Shown piece by piece: positions 51,604-60,259 of a DNA stretch of 64,000 nucleotides. The stretch is taken from contig NZ_JAINVZ010000002.1 in the NCBI RefSeq assembly GCF_019890615.1, positions 124,001 to 188,000 of the forward strand, in the 5' to 3' direction. This DNA comes from Streptantibioticus parmotrematis (lineage in GTDB: Bacteria; Actinomycetota; Actinomycetes; Streptomycetales; Streptomycetaceae). The translations under genes were made by a program, and so were the position numbers. The notes under the pieces are model-generated. The model saw only the letters and a list, made by a program, of their open reading frames with translations, made no database searches and was not told the origin of the DNA. The stretch's first letter is position 1. Each line of letters starts with the position of its first letter.

Positions 51604-51723
51604 GGGGACGTTTCCCTTCGATCGCTGCCGCAGGTCAGACAGGCGGAACCGGTGGGTGGAGCCCGTGGGTGGGGCCGGTGGACCGGATCCGCCGCCTGAC
51701 TGAGGCATGCCAAATGGTGGGTG

Positions 51724-51737
51724 TCTCGGCGCCGAGA
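51724..51737. promoter_or_regulatory. Palindrome TCTCGGCGCCGAGA upstream of the DUF4360 gene
   Basis: A perfect 14-bp palindrome 121 nt before the DUF4360 start and 152 nt after the end of the MocR gene. It is 13/14 identical to the mdh site at 49716-49729. The rest of 51604-51888 holds nothing else recognisable. Confidence 0.5.
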
Positions 51738-51888
51738 GGATCCACACGATAGGGCCGCGTCCGGCGGCCTCGACAGAGCGGGATCCGGCCGAACGTCCGG
51801 CTTTCTCGCGGGGGTTGGGCGGCCGGTTCTCGCCGTGACGGGGAGTGAGGGCGGGGGGTCGGTTCCGTGTGAATCGGGCCCGGCCGCC

Positions 51889-53361
51889 CTACCCCGCCAG
51901 CACCGCGCACAGCCTCTCCAACGCGCCGGTGAAGGCGTGTTCCGGAGGGCTGCCGTAACCGATGACCAACGCGGGGCCGGCCGCGTCCACCGTGCCGTAG
52001 TAGCTCTTGCCGGCCAGCGCCAGGTCCAACCGGGCCGCACGCGCGACGAGTTCCGCTTCGGACGGGGAGCCCGGGGGCAGTTCCACCACTGCGTGCAGTC
52101 CCGCCGCGATGCCCGACACCCGCACGTGCGGGACGTGTTCGGCCAGCGCGGCCACCAGGCGGTCGCGCCGACGGCGGTAGTGCAGCCGCATCCGCCGCAC
52201 ATGGCGGTCGTACGCCCCCGAGGTGATCAGCTCCGCGAGCGTCAACTGGTCGAGTACGGGGGAGTGGTGATCGGCCAGCCGCTTCTCCGCCACGACCGGC
52301 TCCAGAAGCCGCGCCGGAAGCGCCAGCCAGGCCAGCCGGAGCCCCGGCACCAGGCTCTTGCTCGCGGTGCCCGCGTAGACGACCGCCGACGGATCGAGGC
52401 CCTGCAACGCGCCGACCGGTTGCCGGTCGTAGCGGAACTCCCCGTCGTAGTCGTCCTCGACGACCACTCCTCCCGTCCTGCGGGCCCACGCCACCACCTC
52501 GCCCCGCCGCGCCGGTGAGAGCGGGACGCCGGTCGGGTACTGGTGCGAGGGCGTGAGCAGGACGGCGTCGGTGTCGCCCAGGGCGTCCACCCGGGCGCCG
52601 TCCGCGTCCACCGGAAGCTCGTACGTCGTCAGCCCCGCCCGGCGCAGCACGGTGCGGGTGTCGGGGAAGCCCAGCGCCTCGACGGCGATGCGCCGCCCAC
52701 CGCGCGACGTCCCGCGACCAGAGGGCGGCGCGCCGCTGCCGGCCGCCAGAGCCCTGCCCAGCAGCCCCACCGCCTGGACGAACCCGGTGCACACCACCAT
52801 GAGATCGGGGTGCGCGCGCACGCCCCGCGCACGCGACAGATACCCGGCGAGGGCCTCGCGCAGTTCCGGGCGGCCTCGCGGGTCGGTGTAGCCGAACGCT
52901 TCGTTCGGCGCGCGGTTCAGCGCCTGCCGGGCAGCGGCGAGCCAGGCCGAGCGGGGGAACGACGACAGGTCCGGCGAGCCCGGCCGCAGGTCGTACTGCC
53001 TGCGTTGCGCGAGCGTGGCCGTCTCCGACAAGCCGTGCTCCGCGGCGTGCAGTGAGGCGTCGACCAGCGTGCTCGCCGGTACGGGCGGTTCGGGGCAGGC
53101 CCGCCCGGCGACGCGCGTGCCGGATCCCTGCCGCGCCGTCAGCCAGCCTTCCGCGACCAGTTGCCCGTACGCGTCGGCGACCGTGTTGCGCGCGATCCCC
53201 AGGTCCTTCGCCAGCGTGCGCGACGAGGGCAGCCGGGTGCCGGGCGTAAGACGGCCCTCCCGTACGGCAGCCCGCAGCGCCCCTTCGAGCCCGGCCCGCA
53301 GACCGCCGCCGCGGGACAGCTCCAGATGCAGGTCGACGCCGTGATTGGCCCGCTCGTCCAT
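51889..53361 (-). CDS. MocR/PdxR-type GntR regulator with aminotransferase domain
   Basis: Encodes 490 residues. The N-terminal GntR winged helix is at about 20-85 (LRAGLEGALRAAVREGRLTPGTRLPSSRTLAKDLGIARNTVADAYGQLVAEGWL). The type I PLP-aminotransferase fold follows: LLTPSHQYPTGVPLSPARR, VVEDDYDGEFRY, and the PLP Lys in YAGTASKSLVPGLRLAWLA. MocR proteins sense PLP or amino compounds and usually control the divergent gene, here an AhpD-like protein 50 bp away. ATG 53361 is at the natural N-terminus. Confidence 0.94.
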   Translation of the reverse strand: MDERANHGVDLHLELSRGGGLRAGLEGALRAAVREGRLTPGTRLPSSRTLAKDLGIARNTVADAYGQLVAEGWLTARQGSGTRVAGRACPEPPVPASTLVDASLHAAEHGLSETATLAQRRQYDLRPGSPDLSSFPRSAWLAAARQALNRAPNEAFGYTDPRGRPELREALAGYLSRARGVRAHPDLMVVCTGFVQAVGLLGRALAAGSGAPPSGRGTSRGGRRIAVEALGFPDTRTVLRRAGLTTYELPVDADGARVDALGDTDAVLLTPSHQYPTGVPLSPARRGEVVAWARRTGGVVVEDDYDGEFRYDRQPVGALQGLDPSAVVYAGTASKSLVPGLRLAWLALPARLLEPVVAEKRLADHHSPVLDQLTLAELITSGAYDRHVRRMRLHYRRRRDRLVAALAEHVPHVRVSGIAAGLHAVVELPPGSPSEAELVARAARLDLALAGKSYYGTVDAAGPALVIGYGSPPEHAFTGALERLCAVLAG

Positions 53362-53368
53362 GCCTCAA

Positions 53369-53377
53369 GTGGACCAC
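53369..53377. promoter_or_regulatory. GTGGACCAC dyad between MocR and AhpD-like genes
   Basis: The only obvious dyad in the 50-bp divergent region. MocR proteins usually bind paired direct repeats in such gaps; CAAGTGGAC (53366-53374) and CAATGGCTG about 22 bp on are possible half-sites. It overlaps the region upstream of TAGGGT (53399-53404), the -10 box 7 nt before the AhpD-like ATG. Confidence 0.4.
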
Positions 53378-53411
53378 AGCACCGAGCCAATGGCTGCCTA
53401 GGGTGGGAGGT

Positions 53412-53921
53412 ATGACGACGACAGCGAACACCACCGAAACCCTGGAGCACGCCACCGACGCCCCGGTCCCCGCCGAGCCGCAGCGCATGCGGCTGCCGAA
53501 GCTCGCCCCGGACTTCTACGCCGCGATGCGCGCCCTGGACGAAGCGGCTGGCGACGGCCTGGACCCCGTCGTCAGCGAGCTGATCCGCATCCGCGCCTCA
53601 CAGCTGAACGGCTGTGCCTTCTGCCTCGACATGCACACCCGTGACGCCCGCGCGCTCGGCGTCGGCGACCGCAAGCTGACCGGCGTCGCCGTGTGGCGCG
53701 ACACGCCCTTCTTCAGCGCACGCGAACGCGCCGCGCTGGCCCTGGCCGAGGCCATCACGACCCTGGGCGAGCACGGCGTCCCCGACGAGGTCTACGACGA
53801 GGCCGCCCGCGTCTTCGACGAGGCCGAGCTGAGCCGGCTGATCGCGATGTCCATCACGATCAACGCCTGGAACCGCATCGGGGTCACGACCCGGATGTCG
53901 CCGCCGGCGCGCGAGTCCTGA
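53412..53921 (+). CDS. Carboxymuconolactone decarboxylase family (AhpD-like) protein
   Basis: Encodes 169 residues. The AhpD-type redox motif is LNGCAFCLDMHTRDARALG (CxxC-x3-H at about 64-71), with a following RERAALALAEAITTLGEHGVP. Members act as alkylhydroperoxide reductases or lactone decarboxylases. In actinobacteria such proteins are often divergent from MocR regulators, as here. ATG 53412 follows TAGGGT by 7 nt, so it is likely leaderless, though GGGAGG is also present. Confidence 0.92.
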   Translation: MTTTANTTETLEHATDAPVPAEPQRMRLPKLAPDFYAAMRALDEAAGDGLDPVVSELIRIRASQLNGCAFCLDMHTRDARALGVGDRKLTGVAVWRDTPFFSARERAALALAEAITTLGEHGVPDEVYDEAARVFDEAELSRLIAMSITINAWNRIGVTTRMSPPARES

Positions 53922-53976
53922 GGCCGCTCGCGCGAAGCCCTGCCGAGGTGGGTAATCCGCCGTCGGCGTACGGGCG

Positions 53977-53999
53977 TTGTCAGACCCCTCTGGCAGGAT
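53977..53999 (+). promoter_or_regulatory. Near-match DNA-damage promoter for the NADAR gene
   Basis: TTGTCAGAC-N8-CAGGAT follows the pattern TTGTCRGTG-N8-TAnnnT with two changes in the first block and one in the -10. The -10 ends 6 nt before ATG 54006, as in the SWIM gene promoter. The spacing fit supports function. Confidence 0.5.
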
Positions 54000-54005
54000 C
54001 CAGGC

Positions 54006-54632
54006 ATGAACGGGAACCAGGCCCCCGTCGGGGCCGCCGAGGGGAGAACGACAGGGGCGATGGAGCCGCACGAGGTCCGTGACCGCGCGGAGTTGTCGGC
54101 GCTGGTGGCCCGGGGCGTGCGCCCGAAGTACCTGATGTTCTGGGGGCACCGGCCGTCGCGGGACGGTGGCGTGGGGCCCGGCTGCCTCAGCCAGTGGTGG
54201 CCCGCGCCCTTCGAGCTGGACGGCGTCCGCTACGCCAGCGCGGAACACCACTGGATGATGGCCGGCAAGGCGCGGCTGTTCGGTGACGAACGGGCCCGAA
54301 TACGTGTTCTGGCGGCGCGCACTCCCGCCGAGGCGAAGAAACTGGGTCGCGACGTGACCGGTTTCGACGAGGACGAATGGGCGCTGCGCCGTTGGGAGTT
54401 GGTGGTCGGGGGGAACGTGGCGAAGTTCGGCCAGGATCCCGCGCTGCGCGCCTACCTGCTGGGGACGCGTCAGCGGGTGCTGGTCGAGGCGAGCCCGCTC
54501 GACCGGGTGTGGGGGATCGGCCTCGCCGCGGACGACGAGCGCGCGGCGGACCCGGACGGCTGGCGCGGCCTCAACCTGCTCGGGTTCGCCCTGATGGAGG
54601 CCCGTGCCAGGCTCGCGGAGGACGAAGCCTGA
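54006..54632 (+). CDS. NADAR family protein (DUF1768)
   Basis: Encodes 208 residues. The NADAR core is complete: YLMFWGHRP, CLSQWWPAPFELDGVRYASAEHHWMMAGKARLF, RRWELVVGGNVAKFGQDPALRAYLLGT, then EASPLDRVWGIGL and WRGLNLLGFALMEAR. The family is tied to NAD/ADP-ribose chemistry. YbiA and riboflavin-pathway members cleave N-glycosidic bonds, and some NADARs reverse guanine ADP-ribosylation on DNA. A damage-type promoter fits a repair role. The start is ATG 54006, probably leaderless. Confidence 0.92.
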   Translation: MNGNQAPVGAAEGRTTGAMEPHEVRDRAELSALVARGVRPKYLMFWGHRPSRDGGVGPGCLSQWWPAPFELDGVRYASAEHHWMMAGKARLFGDERARIRVLAARTPAEAKKLGRDVTGFDEDEWALRRWELVVGGNVAKFGQDPALRAYLLGTRQRVLVEASPLDRVWGIGLAADDERAADPDGWRGLNLLGFALMEARARLAEDEA

Positions 54633-54735
54633 CGCGGTGCGCCGGGCAGGCCTGACGCGGCGCGCCGGGTGGCCCTGACACGGGTGCGCCCGGGCGGCGG
54701 CCCGGCACGCCCCTGACGCGGCCCCGGCACGGCTT
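54629..54735. repeat. Degenerate ~24-bp repeats after the NADAR gene
   Basis: The unit CTGACGCGGTGCGCCGGG recurs with changes about four times from the NADAR stop onward (near 54631, 54652, 54675 and 54714). Similar decaying repeats follow other genes here. They may act as weak terminators; no gene is present. Confidence 0.5.
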
Positions 54736-54813
54736 TGCGGCGGGGCGTCTCGGCAGGTCCTCGGTGGCTCGTCGCGTGGCGGCGGCCGCCTCAGTCCACC
54801 GGACGGCGGGCGG

Positions 54814-55395
54814 TCAGTCCTCCCACCGCATGAGCAGGCCCGCCTCCATGACCTCCTTCAGCGACGGCGCCTTCTCGTCCTTGGGGGACATCAGCGGCTG
54901 TTCCGTGTACCCCCACGGCAGCGCCAGATCGGGGTCGAGCGGGTCGATGTCGATCTGCGTGCCGGGCACGAACGTGCTGGAGAGCACGTAGCAGATACAG
55001 GCGTCGTCGGTGAGCGTGATGAACCCGTGGCCCACGCCCTCCGGCACGTACACCGACCGTCCGGACTCCGCGTCCAGCACGTTGCTCGCGTACCGCCCGA
55101 AGGTCGGCGAGCCCACCCTCAGGTCGACCACGAAGTCGCGCAGCGTGCCGCGCACGCAGGTGACGTACTTCGCCTGGCCCGGCGGGTTCGTCACGCTGTG
55201 GATGCCGCGAAGGGTGTTGCGGCGGGAGACCGAGTAGTTGATCTGGCGGGGCTCGAAGGCGTGGCCGAGCACCCGCTCGAACTCGTCGGTGCGCATGGAC
55301 TCGTAGAACGTGCCACGGTCGTCGACGATCTGGTCCGGTGTGATGACGTAGGTCCCGGGAACCTCAAGCTCGGCGAAGTGCACGACTTCCCCCAC
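54814..55395 (-). CDS. dTDP-4-dehydrorhamnose 3,5-epimerase family protein
   Basis: Encodes 193 residues, the normal RmlC size. The cupin fold has RNTLRGIHSVTNPPGQAKYVTCVRGTLRDFVVDLRVGSPTFG, with the catalytic His in RGIH, and VYVPEGVGHGFITLTDDACICYVLSS. The usual GlHyQ loop reads GIHSVTN, so the substrate may be an altered sugar, as in antibiotic-sugar 3(5)-epimerases. No other rml genes are nearby. GTG 55395 has GGAG 6 nt upstream. Confidence 0.88.
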   Translation of the reverse strand: MGEVVHFAELEVPGTYVITPDQIVDDRGTFYESMRTDEFERVLGHAFEPRQINYSVSRRNTLRGIHSVTNPPGQAKYVTCVRGTLRDFVVDLRVGSPTFGRYASNVLDAESGRSVYVPEGVGHGFITLTDDACICYVLSSTFVPGTQIDIDPLDPDLALPWGYTEQPLMSPKDEKAPSLKEVMEAGLLMRWED

Positions 55396-55612
55396 CCCTT
55401 TCTCCGAAGGTTAAGAGCGCTTCCAGGCGTGTGCCGGAGCGCCGCGCTCCTGCGGTCGTCAACTCGCGCATAACACAAGGAGCCTAGGGACCGGGCCATG
55501 GAGCCCCGCTCGACTGTGCGACGACCCCGCGGCGCCACCCTCGCCCTCCAAGGCCGGCGCACGCGGCCCGGTTCCGCCCCGTGACCTCGGGCGCGTCGCT
55601 CTCGCGGGGCGA

Positions 55613-55635
55613 TTGTCAGTGGTCGCTGCCAAGCT
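55613..55635 (+). promoter_or_regulatory. Near-match DNA-damage promoter for the VOC gene
   Basis: TTGTCAGTG-N8-CAAGCT matches the consensus except for the first base of the -10 box, the same change as at the MoxR promoter. The 5' UTR would be about 50 nt. Confidence 0.55.
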
Positions 55636-55693
55636 GGAGGAGAAGCGGGACGAGAGCCGGGAGACCCGGATCGAGAGCCGAGGAGTGTTCACC

Positions 55694-56485
55694 ATGCTCA
55701 CCACGCGATACGTGCCGGGAGCGCCCAACTGGGTCGACCTCGGCACGCCCGACACACAGGCCGCCGCCGAGTTCTACGGCGAGCTGTTCGGCTGGGTCTT
55801 CCGCTCGGCCGGGCCCGAGGCGGGCGGCTACGGGATGTTCACCCTGGACGGCGCCACGGTGGCGGCCGTGGGACCGCTGACCGAGGAAGCCGCCACCTCG
55901 GCCTGGACGCTGTACTTCACCACCGCCGACGCGGACGCCACGGCCAAGGCGGTCGAGCAGGCGGGCGGGCAGATCCGCTCGGGGCCGTACGACGTCTTCA
56001 CGGCGGGCCGGACGGCGGGGCTCACCGACCCGACGGGGGCGGAGTTCGCCGTCTGGCAGCCCGGCGGCACCAAGGGTCTGGACGCGGTCACCGACCCGGG
56101 CACGCTGTGCTGGACGGAACTCCACAGCACCGACCCGGCCCGGGCGAAGGACTTCTACGCCTCGGTCTTCGACTGGGACGCCCAGGAGTCGCCGATGGAG
56201 GGGTTCACGTACACGGTCGTCAGCCCCACGGGGGCGGGTGCCGAGGCGGCGCACGGCGGCATCATGCCGGTCGCGGAGAACCTCGTGGCGGCCGGGACAC
56301 CGTCCGGCTGGCGGCCCTACTTCGAGGTCGCCGACGCGGACGCGGCCGCCGCGACGACGGGCGCCCGGGGCGGAAGCGTGATCATGCCTCCGGAGGAGAT
56401 ACCCGGCGTGGGCCGCTCCGCGGTCCTGGCGGACCCGTTCGGCGCGCTGTTCGCGGTCATCACGAGCGCCCCGGCGGCGGCGTAG
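55694..56485 (+). CDS. VOC family protein with two glyoxalase-like domains
   Basis: Encodes 263 residues as two tandem VOC modules: PNWVDLGTPDTQAAAEFYGELFGW (about 10-120) and LCWTELHSTDPARAKDFYASVFDW (about 137-255). Landmarks include GLTDPTGAEFAVWQP and AVLADPFGALFAVI. The superfamily covers glyoxalase I, fosfomycin and bleomycin resistance proteins; actinobacterial double-VOC proteins like this are mostly uncharacterised. GAGGAG lies 8 nt before ATG 55694. The damage-type promoter upstream hints at toxic-compound binding. Confidence 0.92.
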   Translation: MLTTRYVPGAPNWVDLGTPDTQAAAEFYGELFGWVFRSAGPEAGGYGMFTLDGATVAAVGPLTEEAATSAWTLYFTTADADATAKAVEQAGGQIRSGPYDVFTAGRTAGLTDPTGAEFAVWQPGGTKGLDAVTDPGTLCWTELHSTDPARAKDFYASVFDWDAQESPMEGFTYTVVSPTGAGAEAAHGGIMPVAENLVAAGTPSGWRPYFEVADADAAAATTGARGGSVIMPPEEIPGVGRSAVLADPFGALFAVITSAPAAA

Positions 56486-56613
56486 CCCGCGCCTCCGCCC
56501 ACGTCCGACGGCCAGTTGCGCCAACGCCGCCAACGGACCGGGGTCGCCCACGCCCGCGTCAACGCGGCCCGCGTCAACGCCGCTCGTGCCCGCGTCGACC
56601 GCGCCCGCCTCGC

Positions 56614-57549
56614 CTAAGCCGAAGTCCCGCCTCCGGTGCCCCCGGTGCCCCCGGTGCCCCCCGTGCCTCCGGTGTCCTCGGACGTCGCCGAAGCCCCCGT
56701 GTCCCGGGGATGGGGCTCCGCTCCGCCCTCGCCGAATCGGGCCAGCGCCAGCGCGCCCACGACCGCCAGGGCGTAGCCCGCGATGGCGAGACCCGCCAGG
56801 CCGTCGCGGGTGCGGTCGCCGAGGGCCAGGACGCCGACCAGCGCCGGGCCGATCGTCTCGCCGATCACCATGCCCGCGGTGGCCACGGTCACCGAGCCGT
56901 GCTGCAACGCGGTCGTCAGCAGCAGGAACGCGGTGCCGCCGCCCAGCAGCACGGCGTAGGTCGCGGGATTGGTGAGCAGGTCGGTGATGCCGAAGTCGGG
57001 GATCAGCCGCACCGCGACGGTCACCACGCCGAAGCCGAGCCCCGCGCCCAGGCCCAGCGCCGCCGACCGTGCCCGGGCCGGCAGGCGGGCCGCGGCGAGG
57101 CCGGCGACGAGTACCAGCGCGGCCGCGCCCAGCGTGCCCCACCGCAGCGCCGGTCCGCCGGTGCCGTGGCCCTCCGCGCCGGAGGCCGCCGCCAGCAGCC
57201 CGAGGCCGAGGCAGACGACGAGGACGGCGCCCCATTCCGCCCTGCCCAGCGACACCTTCAGCATCCAGGAGGCCACCACCGCCGTCACCGCGAGGCTCGC
57301 GGCCAGCGCCGCGCCGACCGCGTAGATCGGCACGGAACGCAGCGCGACCAGTTCCAGGAGGAAGCCCGCCCCGTCGAGCGTGAGCCCGAGCACGTACCAG
57401 CCCTGCCGTACCGCGCGCATCACCAGGCGCGGATCGACGCCCGCGGAGTCGTCCGCGGAGGCCGCGCGGCGGGCGGCCACGGCCTGGAAGACGGAGGCGG
57501 TGCCGAAACAGACGGCGGAACCGAGAGCACAGAGCAGACCAAGTAGCAC
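56614..57549 (-). CDS. DMT/EamA-type transporter
   Basis: Encodes 311 residues with about ten helices: LLGLLCALGSAVCFGTASVFQAVAAR at the start, then LTLDGAGFLLELVALRSVPIYAVGAALAASLAVTAVVASW and AVLLGGGTAFLLLTTALQHGSVTVATAGMVIGETIGPALVG. The tail is a TGGTGGTGG repeat. It resembles the drug/metabolite transporter superfamily; cargo unknown. The start is GTG 57549, 7 nt after TAGAGT, so it is leaderless; the longer open frame upstream is coded by non-coding minisatellite repeats. Confidence 0.88.
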   Translation of the reverse strand: MLLGLLCALGSAVCFGTASVFQAVAARRAASADDSAGVDPRLVMRAVRQGWYVLGLTLDGAGFLLELVALRSVPIYAVGAALAASLAVTAVVASWMLKVSLGRAEWGAVLVVCLGLGLLAAASGAEGHGTGGPALRWGTLGAAALVLVAGLAAARLPARARSAALGLGAGLGFGVVTVAVRLIPDFGITDLLTNPATYAVLLGGGTAFLLLTTALQHGSVTVATAGMVIGETIGPALVGVLALGDRTRDGLAGLAIAGYALAVVGALALARFGEGGAEPHPRDTGASATSEDTGGTGGTGGTGGTGGGTSA

Positions 57550-57556
57550 GCCCCGG

Positions 57557-57562
57557 ACTCTA
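57557..57562 (-). promoter_or_regulatory. -10 box (TAGAGT) for the DMT transporter
   Basis: TAGAGT on the minus strand ends 7 nt before GTG 57549. It decides the start codon, because nothing else supports the 67-residue longer frame. Confidence 0.5.
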
Positions 57563-57688
57563 CGGGCCCGCCCCGCCCGGAGCCGATTTCCCGCCGCCTG
57601 CCGCCCGCTGCTGCCGCCCGCCACGCGCGCCGCCGCCGCTGCCGCCCGCACCCCACCCGCCGCTGCCGCCCCCACCCCGCTGCCCACC

Positions 57689-57748
57689 GTCGGGAAGCCC
57701 ACCGCCGGGAAGCCCACCGTCGGGAAGCCCACCGCTGGGAAGCCCGCC
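57689..57748. repeat. Four 15-bp tandem repeats
   Basis: The units at 57689, 57704, 57719 and 57734 are 15 bp each, with core GGGAAGCCC and one to three differences between copies. Copies one and three are identical, as in a tandem duplication of a 30-bp pair. Confidence 0.85.
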
Positions 57749-57907
57749 ACCCTCCGCCGTCGTCAGCCACCGCCGCCCCGGCCCACCCCGCCCCGGCCCA
57801 CCCCGCCCCGTCCCGTCGCCCGCGCCCCCTTACGTGAGATCCTGTTCGCGGCGTACAACGGCATTGACGTGCGGCGGAAGTACGGGAGCGGGGAGAGCGG
57901 CGGCGGC

Positions 57908-60178
57908 ATGACGGGACTGAGGCGGCAGGGACCAACCGGCTGGTGGGATCGGTTCGGCGCCTCCGATCCTGGGCTGTTGCGGTTGATGGCCGGGTTGCGC
58001 ACGGTGGCGTCGATCGTGCTGGCGCTGGCGGTGCTGGCCGCGTTCGGGGCGCCCGCGCCGTTGCTGGTGGCCGGGGCGATGGCCGCGATGGTGGCGACGT
58101 TCGCGATCAGCGAGCGGGTGCCGAAGGACCAGGCCCTCACGCTGGCGTTGGGGTTCCCCACGGCGGTCGCGGCGGTCTCGCTGGGCGCGGTGCTCAACCA
58201 GTACGTGGTCGCCGGTGACCTGTTCTTCATCGCGTTGATCTTCACCGCCGTGTACGTGCGGAGGTTCGGCGACCGGGGCACCGCGCTCGGCCTGATCGGG
58301 TTTCAGATCTACTTCGTCTCGCTGTTCGTGCACGCCCGGGTCGGGATGCTGCCGGAGCTGACGGGCACGCTGGCGGCGGCCTTCCTGGGGGCGGCGGTCG
58401 GGCGGTTCGTGCTGGTGCGGGCGACGCCGGAAGGGGTGCTCGACCGGTTGCGGCACGCGTTCCGGGCGCGGTTGGCGCAGGTCGTGCTGATCGAGGCGGA
58501 GCTGGTGGGCGAGGCGGCCGCCGACCGCGTGGAGAAGACCGTCGACGACCTGCGCCGCCAGACCGCCCGGCTGCACGAGTGCGCGTTGATGATCCAGGGG
58601 CGGCTGGACGACGGCACCCGGGACGCCGCCTCCGCCGCGCTCCTGCAACGCCGCATCGCCGACGCCGAGATCGCCGCGGAACGCCTCGGCCTGATGCTGA
58701 TGAAGGCCCGCGACTACGAGGGCGCCGACACCCTCACGCTGCACCTGCCGGACGCCTCCGCGCTCACCGCGCCGACCGACAGCCCGATCGAGGACGCCAC
58801 GACGCAGCGGCTGCGCCGCGACCTCGCCGGGCTGCACCTGCTGATCACCCGGCTCGGCCCAGGCGCCCCCGGCACCGCGCTCACCGTCATCCGCAACCGG
58901 CTGTTGTCCTACCGCGACGAGGAGAACCTGCCGGACGCCCCGCTCGCCGTGCAGGACGTCTTCCGCTGCGTCGGCGAGGCGGCCCGCGCGGTGCTGGGAC
59001 TGCGGCTGGCCATCAACGACGGCGTGGACGACGAGTCCGACGACGCGCCGGAGACGACGCGTTCGCGTGAGGAGTTCGAGGCGGAGGGGCTGTCGATCGC
59101 CGCCGAGGAGGCGGGCGACGAGGACGAGCAGCCGCACGGCCTGGACCGGCCGACGACCCGGGCCGCCTGCCAGGTCGCGGTCGGCTCCGCGCTGGCCATC
59201 GTGGGCGGCGAGTTCCTGTCCTCGCAGCGCTGGTACTGGGCGGTGCTGACCTGCTGGGTGGTCTTCCTCAACACCTCCTCGACCGGCGAGATCGTGGTCA
59301 AGGGCTACCGCCGGGTGCTGGGCACGGTGTGCGGCGTCGTCGCCGGTGTCGGGCTGGCCGGGCTGGTCGGCCACCACACCTGGACCGCGTTCCTGCTGGT
59401 GCTGCTGTGCGTGTTCGGGATGTTCTTCACCGCGCCGCTGTCGTACGCGCTGATGTCGTTCTTCGTCACGGCGATGCTCGGCCTGCTCTACACGCTGCTC
59501 AACACCTACAGCGCCGCCGTGCTGGTGCTGCGGATCGAGGAGACGGCGCTGGGCGCCAGCTGCGGGATGATCGCCGCGCTGATGGTGCTGCCGGTACGTA
59601 CCGGCGAACGCACCGACCAGCAGCTGCGCGCCGTCCTGGAACGGCTCAGGGACGTCAGCACCGCGGCCGTGGCCCAGCTCAGCGGCGGCACGCCCGTCGA
59701 TCTGCTGGACATGGCACGGGACCTGGACACCGCGCTGGACGAACTGCGCCGTTCCACGCGGCCGTTGACGCACCCCATCACGCCGTTGCGGGTGCGCAGG
59801 CGCACCGCGCGCTACGTGGTGGCGATGCTGGAGACGTGCGCCTACCACGCGCGTTCGCTGGCGGCCACCGCCGAACTCGTGCCCGACAGCACCAGGATCG
59901 CCGCCGACCCCCGGCTGGCGGGGGCCGTGCGGCGCATCCACGACAACCTCGACGTGCTCACCGCGTACCTCACCGACGAGCAGGCCACCGGCGAGGTCGA
60001 GTCGGGCGCGAGCATCGCCGCCATGCTGGAGGGACCGCAGGCGGCGGGCCCGCGCCCCGGCACGGTCACCTTCCGCGTGCTGCGCCACCTGCAACGGCTC
60101 GACGAGGGCGTGATCGGCCTGGCCCGCCCCCTCGGCGTCCCGGTGGCGGGCACGGAACGACGCCGGACCGCCGCGTGA
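57908..60178 (+). CDS. FUSC family membrane protein (aromatic acid exporter-like)
   Basis: Encodes 756 residues in the double layout typical of FUSC/YccS proteins. The first membrane block is at about 25-175 (MAGLRTVASIVLALAVLAAFGAPAPLL, FIALIFTAVYVRRFG), then a soluble helical region to about 420, and a second membrane block at about 420-560 (QVAVGSALAIVGGEFLSSQRWYWAVLTCWVVFLNTSS, YALMSFFVTAMLGLLYTLLNTY). A helical C-terminal domain ends at 756. FUSC proteins export organic acids or help lower intracellular toxicity. ATG 57908 has GGGGAG about 12 nt upstream. The open frame before it is repeat DNA. Confidence 0.9.
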   Translation: MTGLRRQGPTGWWDRFGASDPGLLRLMAGLRTVASIVLALAVLAAFGAPAPLLVAGAMAAMVATFAISERVPKDQALTLALGFPTAVAAVSLGAVLNQYVVAGDLFFIALIFTAVYVRRFGDRGTALGLIGFQIYFVSLFVHARVGMLPELTGTLAAAFLGAAVGRFVLVRATPEGVLDRLRHAFRARLAQVVLIEAELVGEAAADRVEKTVDDLRRQTARLHECALMIQGRLDDGTRDAASAALLQRRIADAEIAAERLGLMLMKARDYEGADTLTLHLPDASALTAPTDSPIEDATTQRLRRDLAGLHLLITRLGPGAPGTALTVIRNRLLSYRDEENLPDAPLAVQDVFRCVGEAARAVLGLRLAINDGVDDESDDAPETTRSREEFEAEGLSIAAEEAGDEDEQPHGLDRPTTRAACQVAVGSALAIVGGEFLSSQRWYWAVLTCWVVFLNTSSTGEIVVKGYRRVLGTVCGVVAGVGLAGLVGHHTWTAFLLVLLCVFGMFFTAPLSYALMSFFVTAMLGLLYTLLNTYSAAVLVLRIEETALGASCGMIAALMVLPVRTGERTDQQLRAVLERLRDVSTAAVAQLSGGTPVDLLDMARDLDTALDELRRSTRPLTHPITPLRVRRRTARYVVAMLETCAYHARSLAATAELVPDSTRIAADPRLAGAVRRIHDNLDVLTAYLTDEQATGEVESGASIAAMLEGPQAAGPRPGTVTFRVLRHLQRLDEGVIGLARPLGVPVAGTERRRTAA

Positions 60179-60259
60179 CGGACACCGGGTGCCGAAACGC
60201 GAATCGTTGCTCGGCGGACGCCGACCGCCGAACGCCAACCGCCGCCCAGGAGGCGCCCG

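Larger units (their letters stand above)
57550..57907. other. Repeat-rich region between DMT and FUSC transporter genes
   Basis: No gene is supported in these 358 bp. Four 15-bp units (GGGAAGCCCACC core) lie at 57689-57748, followed by CCCGGCCCACCCCG-type repeats near 57774-57810. Both read as proline-rich strings if translated. It is a minisatellite, probably non-coding. Confidence 0.6.

Noticed and set aside
56625-56680. Tandem CCCCCGGTG repeats as a CRISPR-like or regulatory array
   Set aside because: They encode the TGGTGG tail of the DMT transporter in frame and have no spacers.
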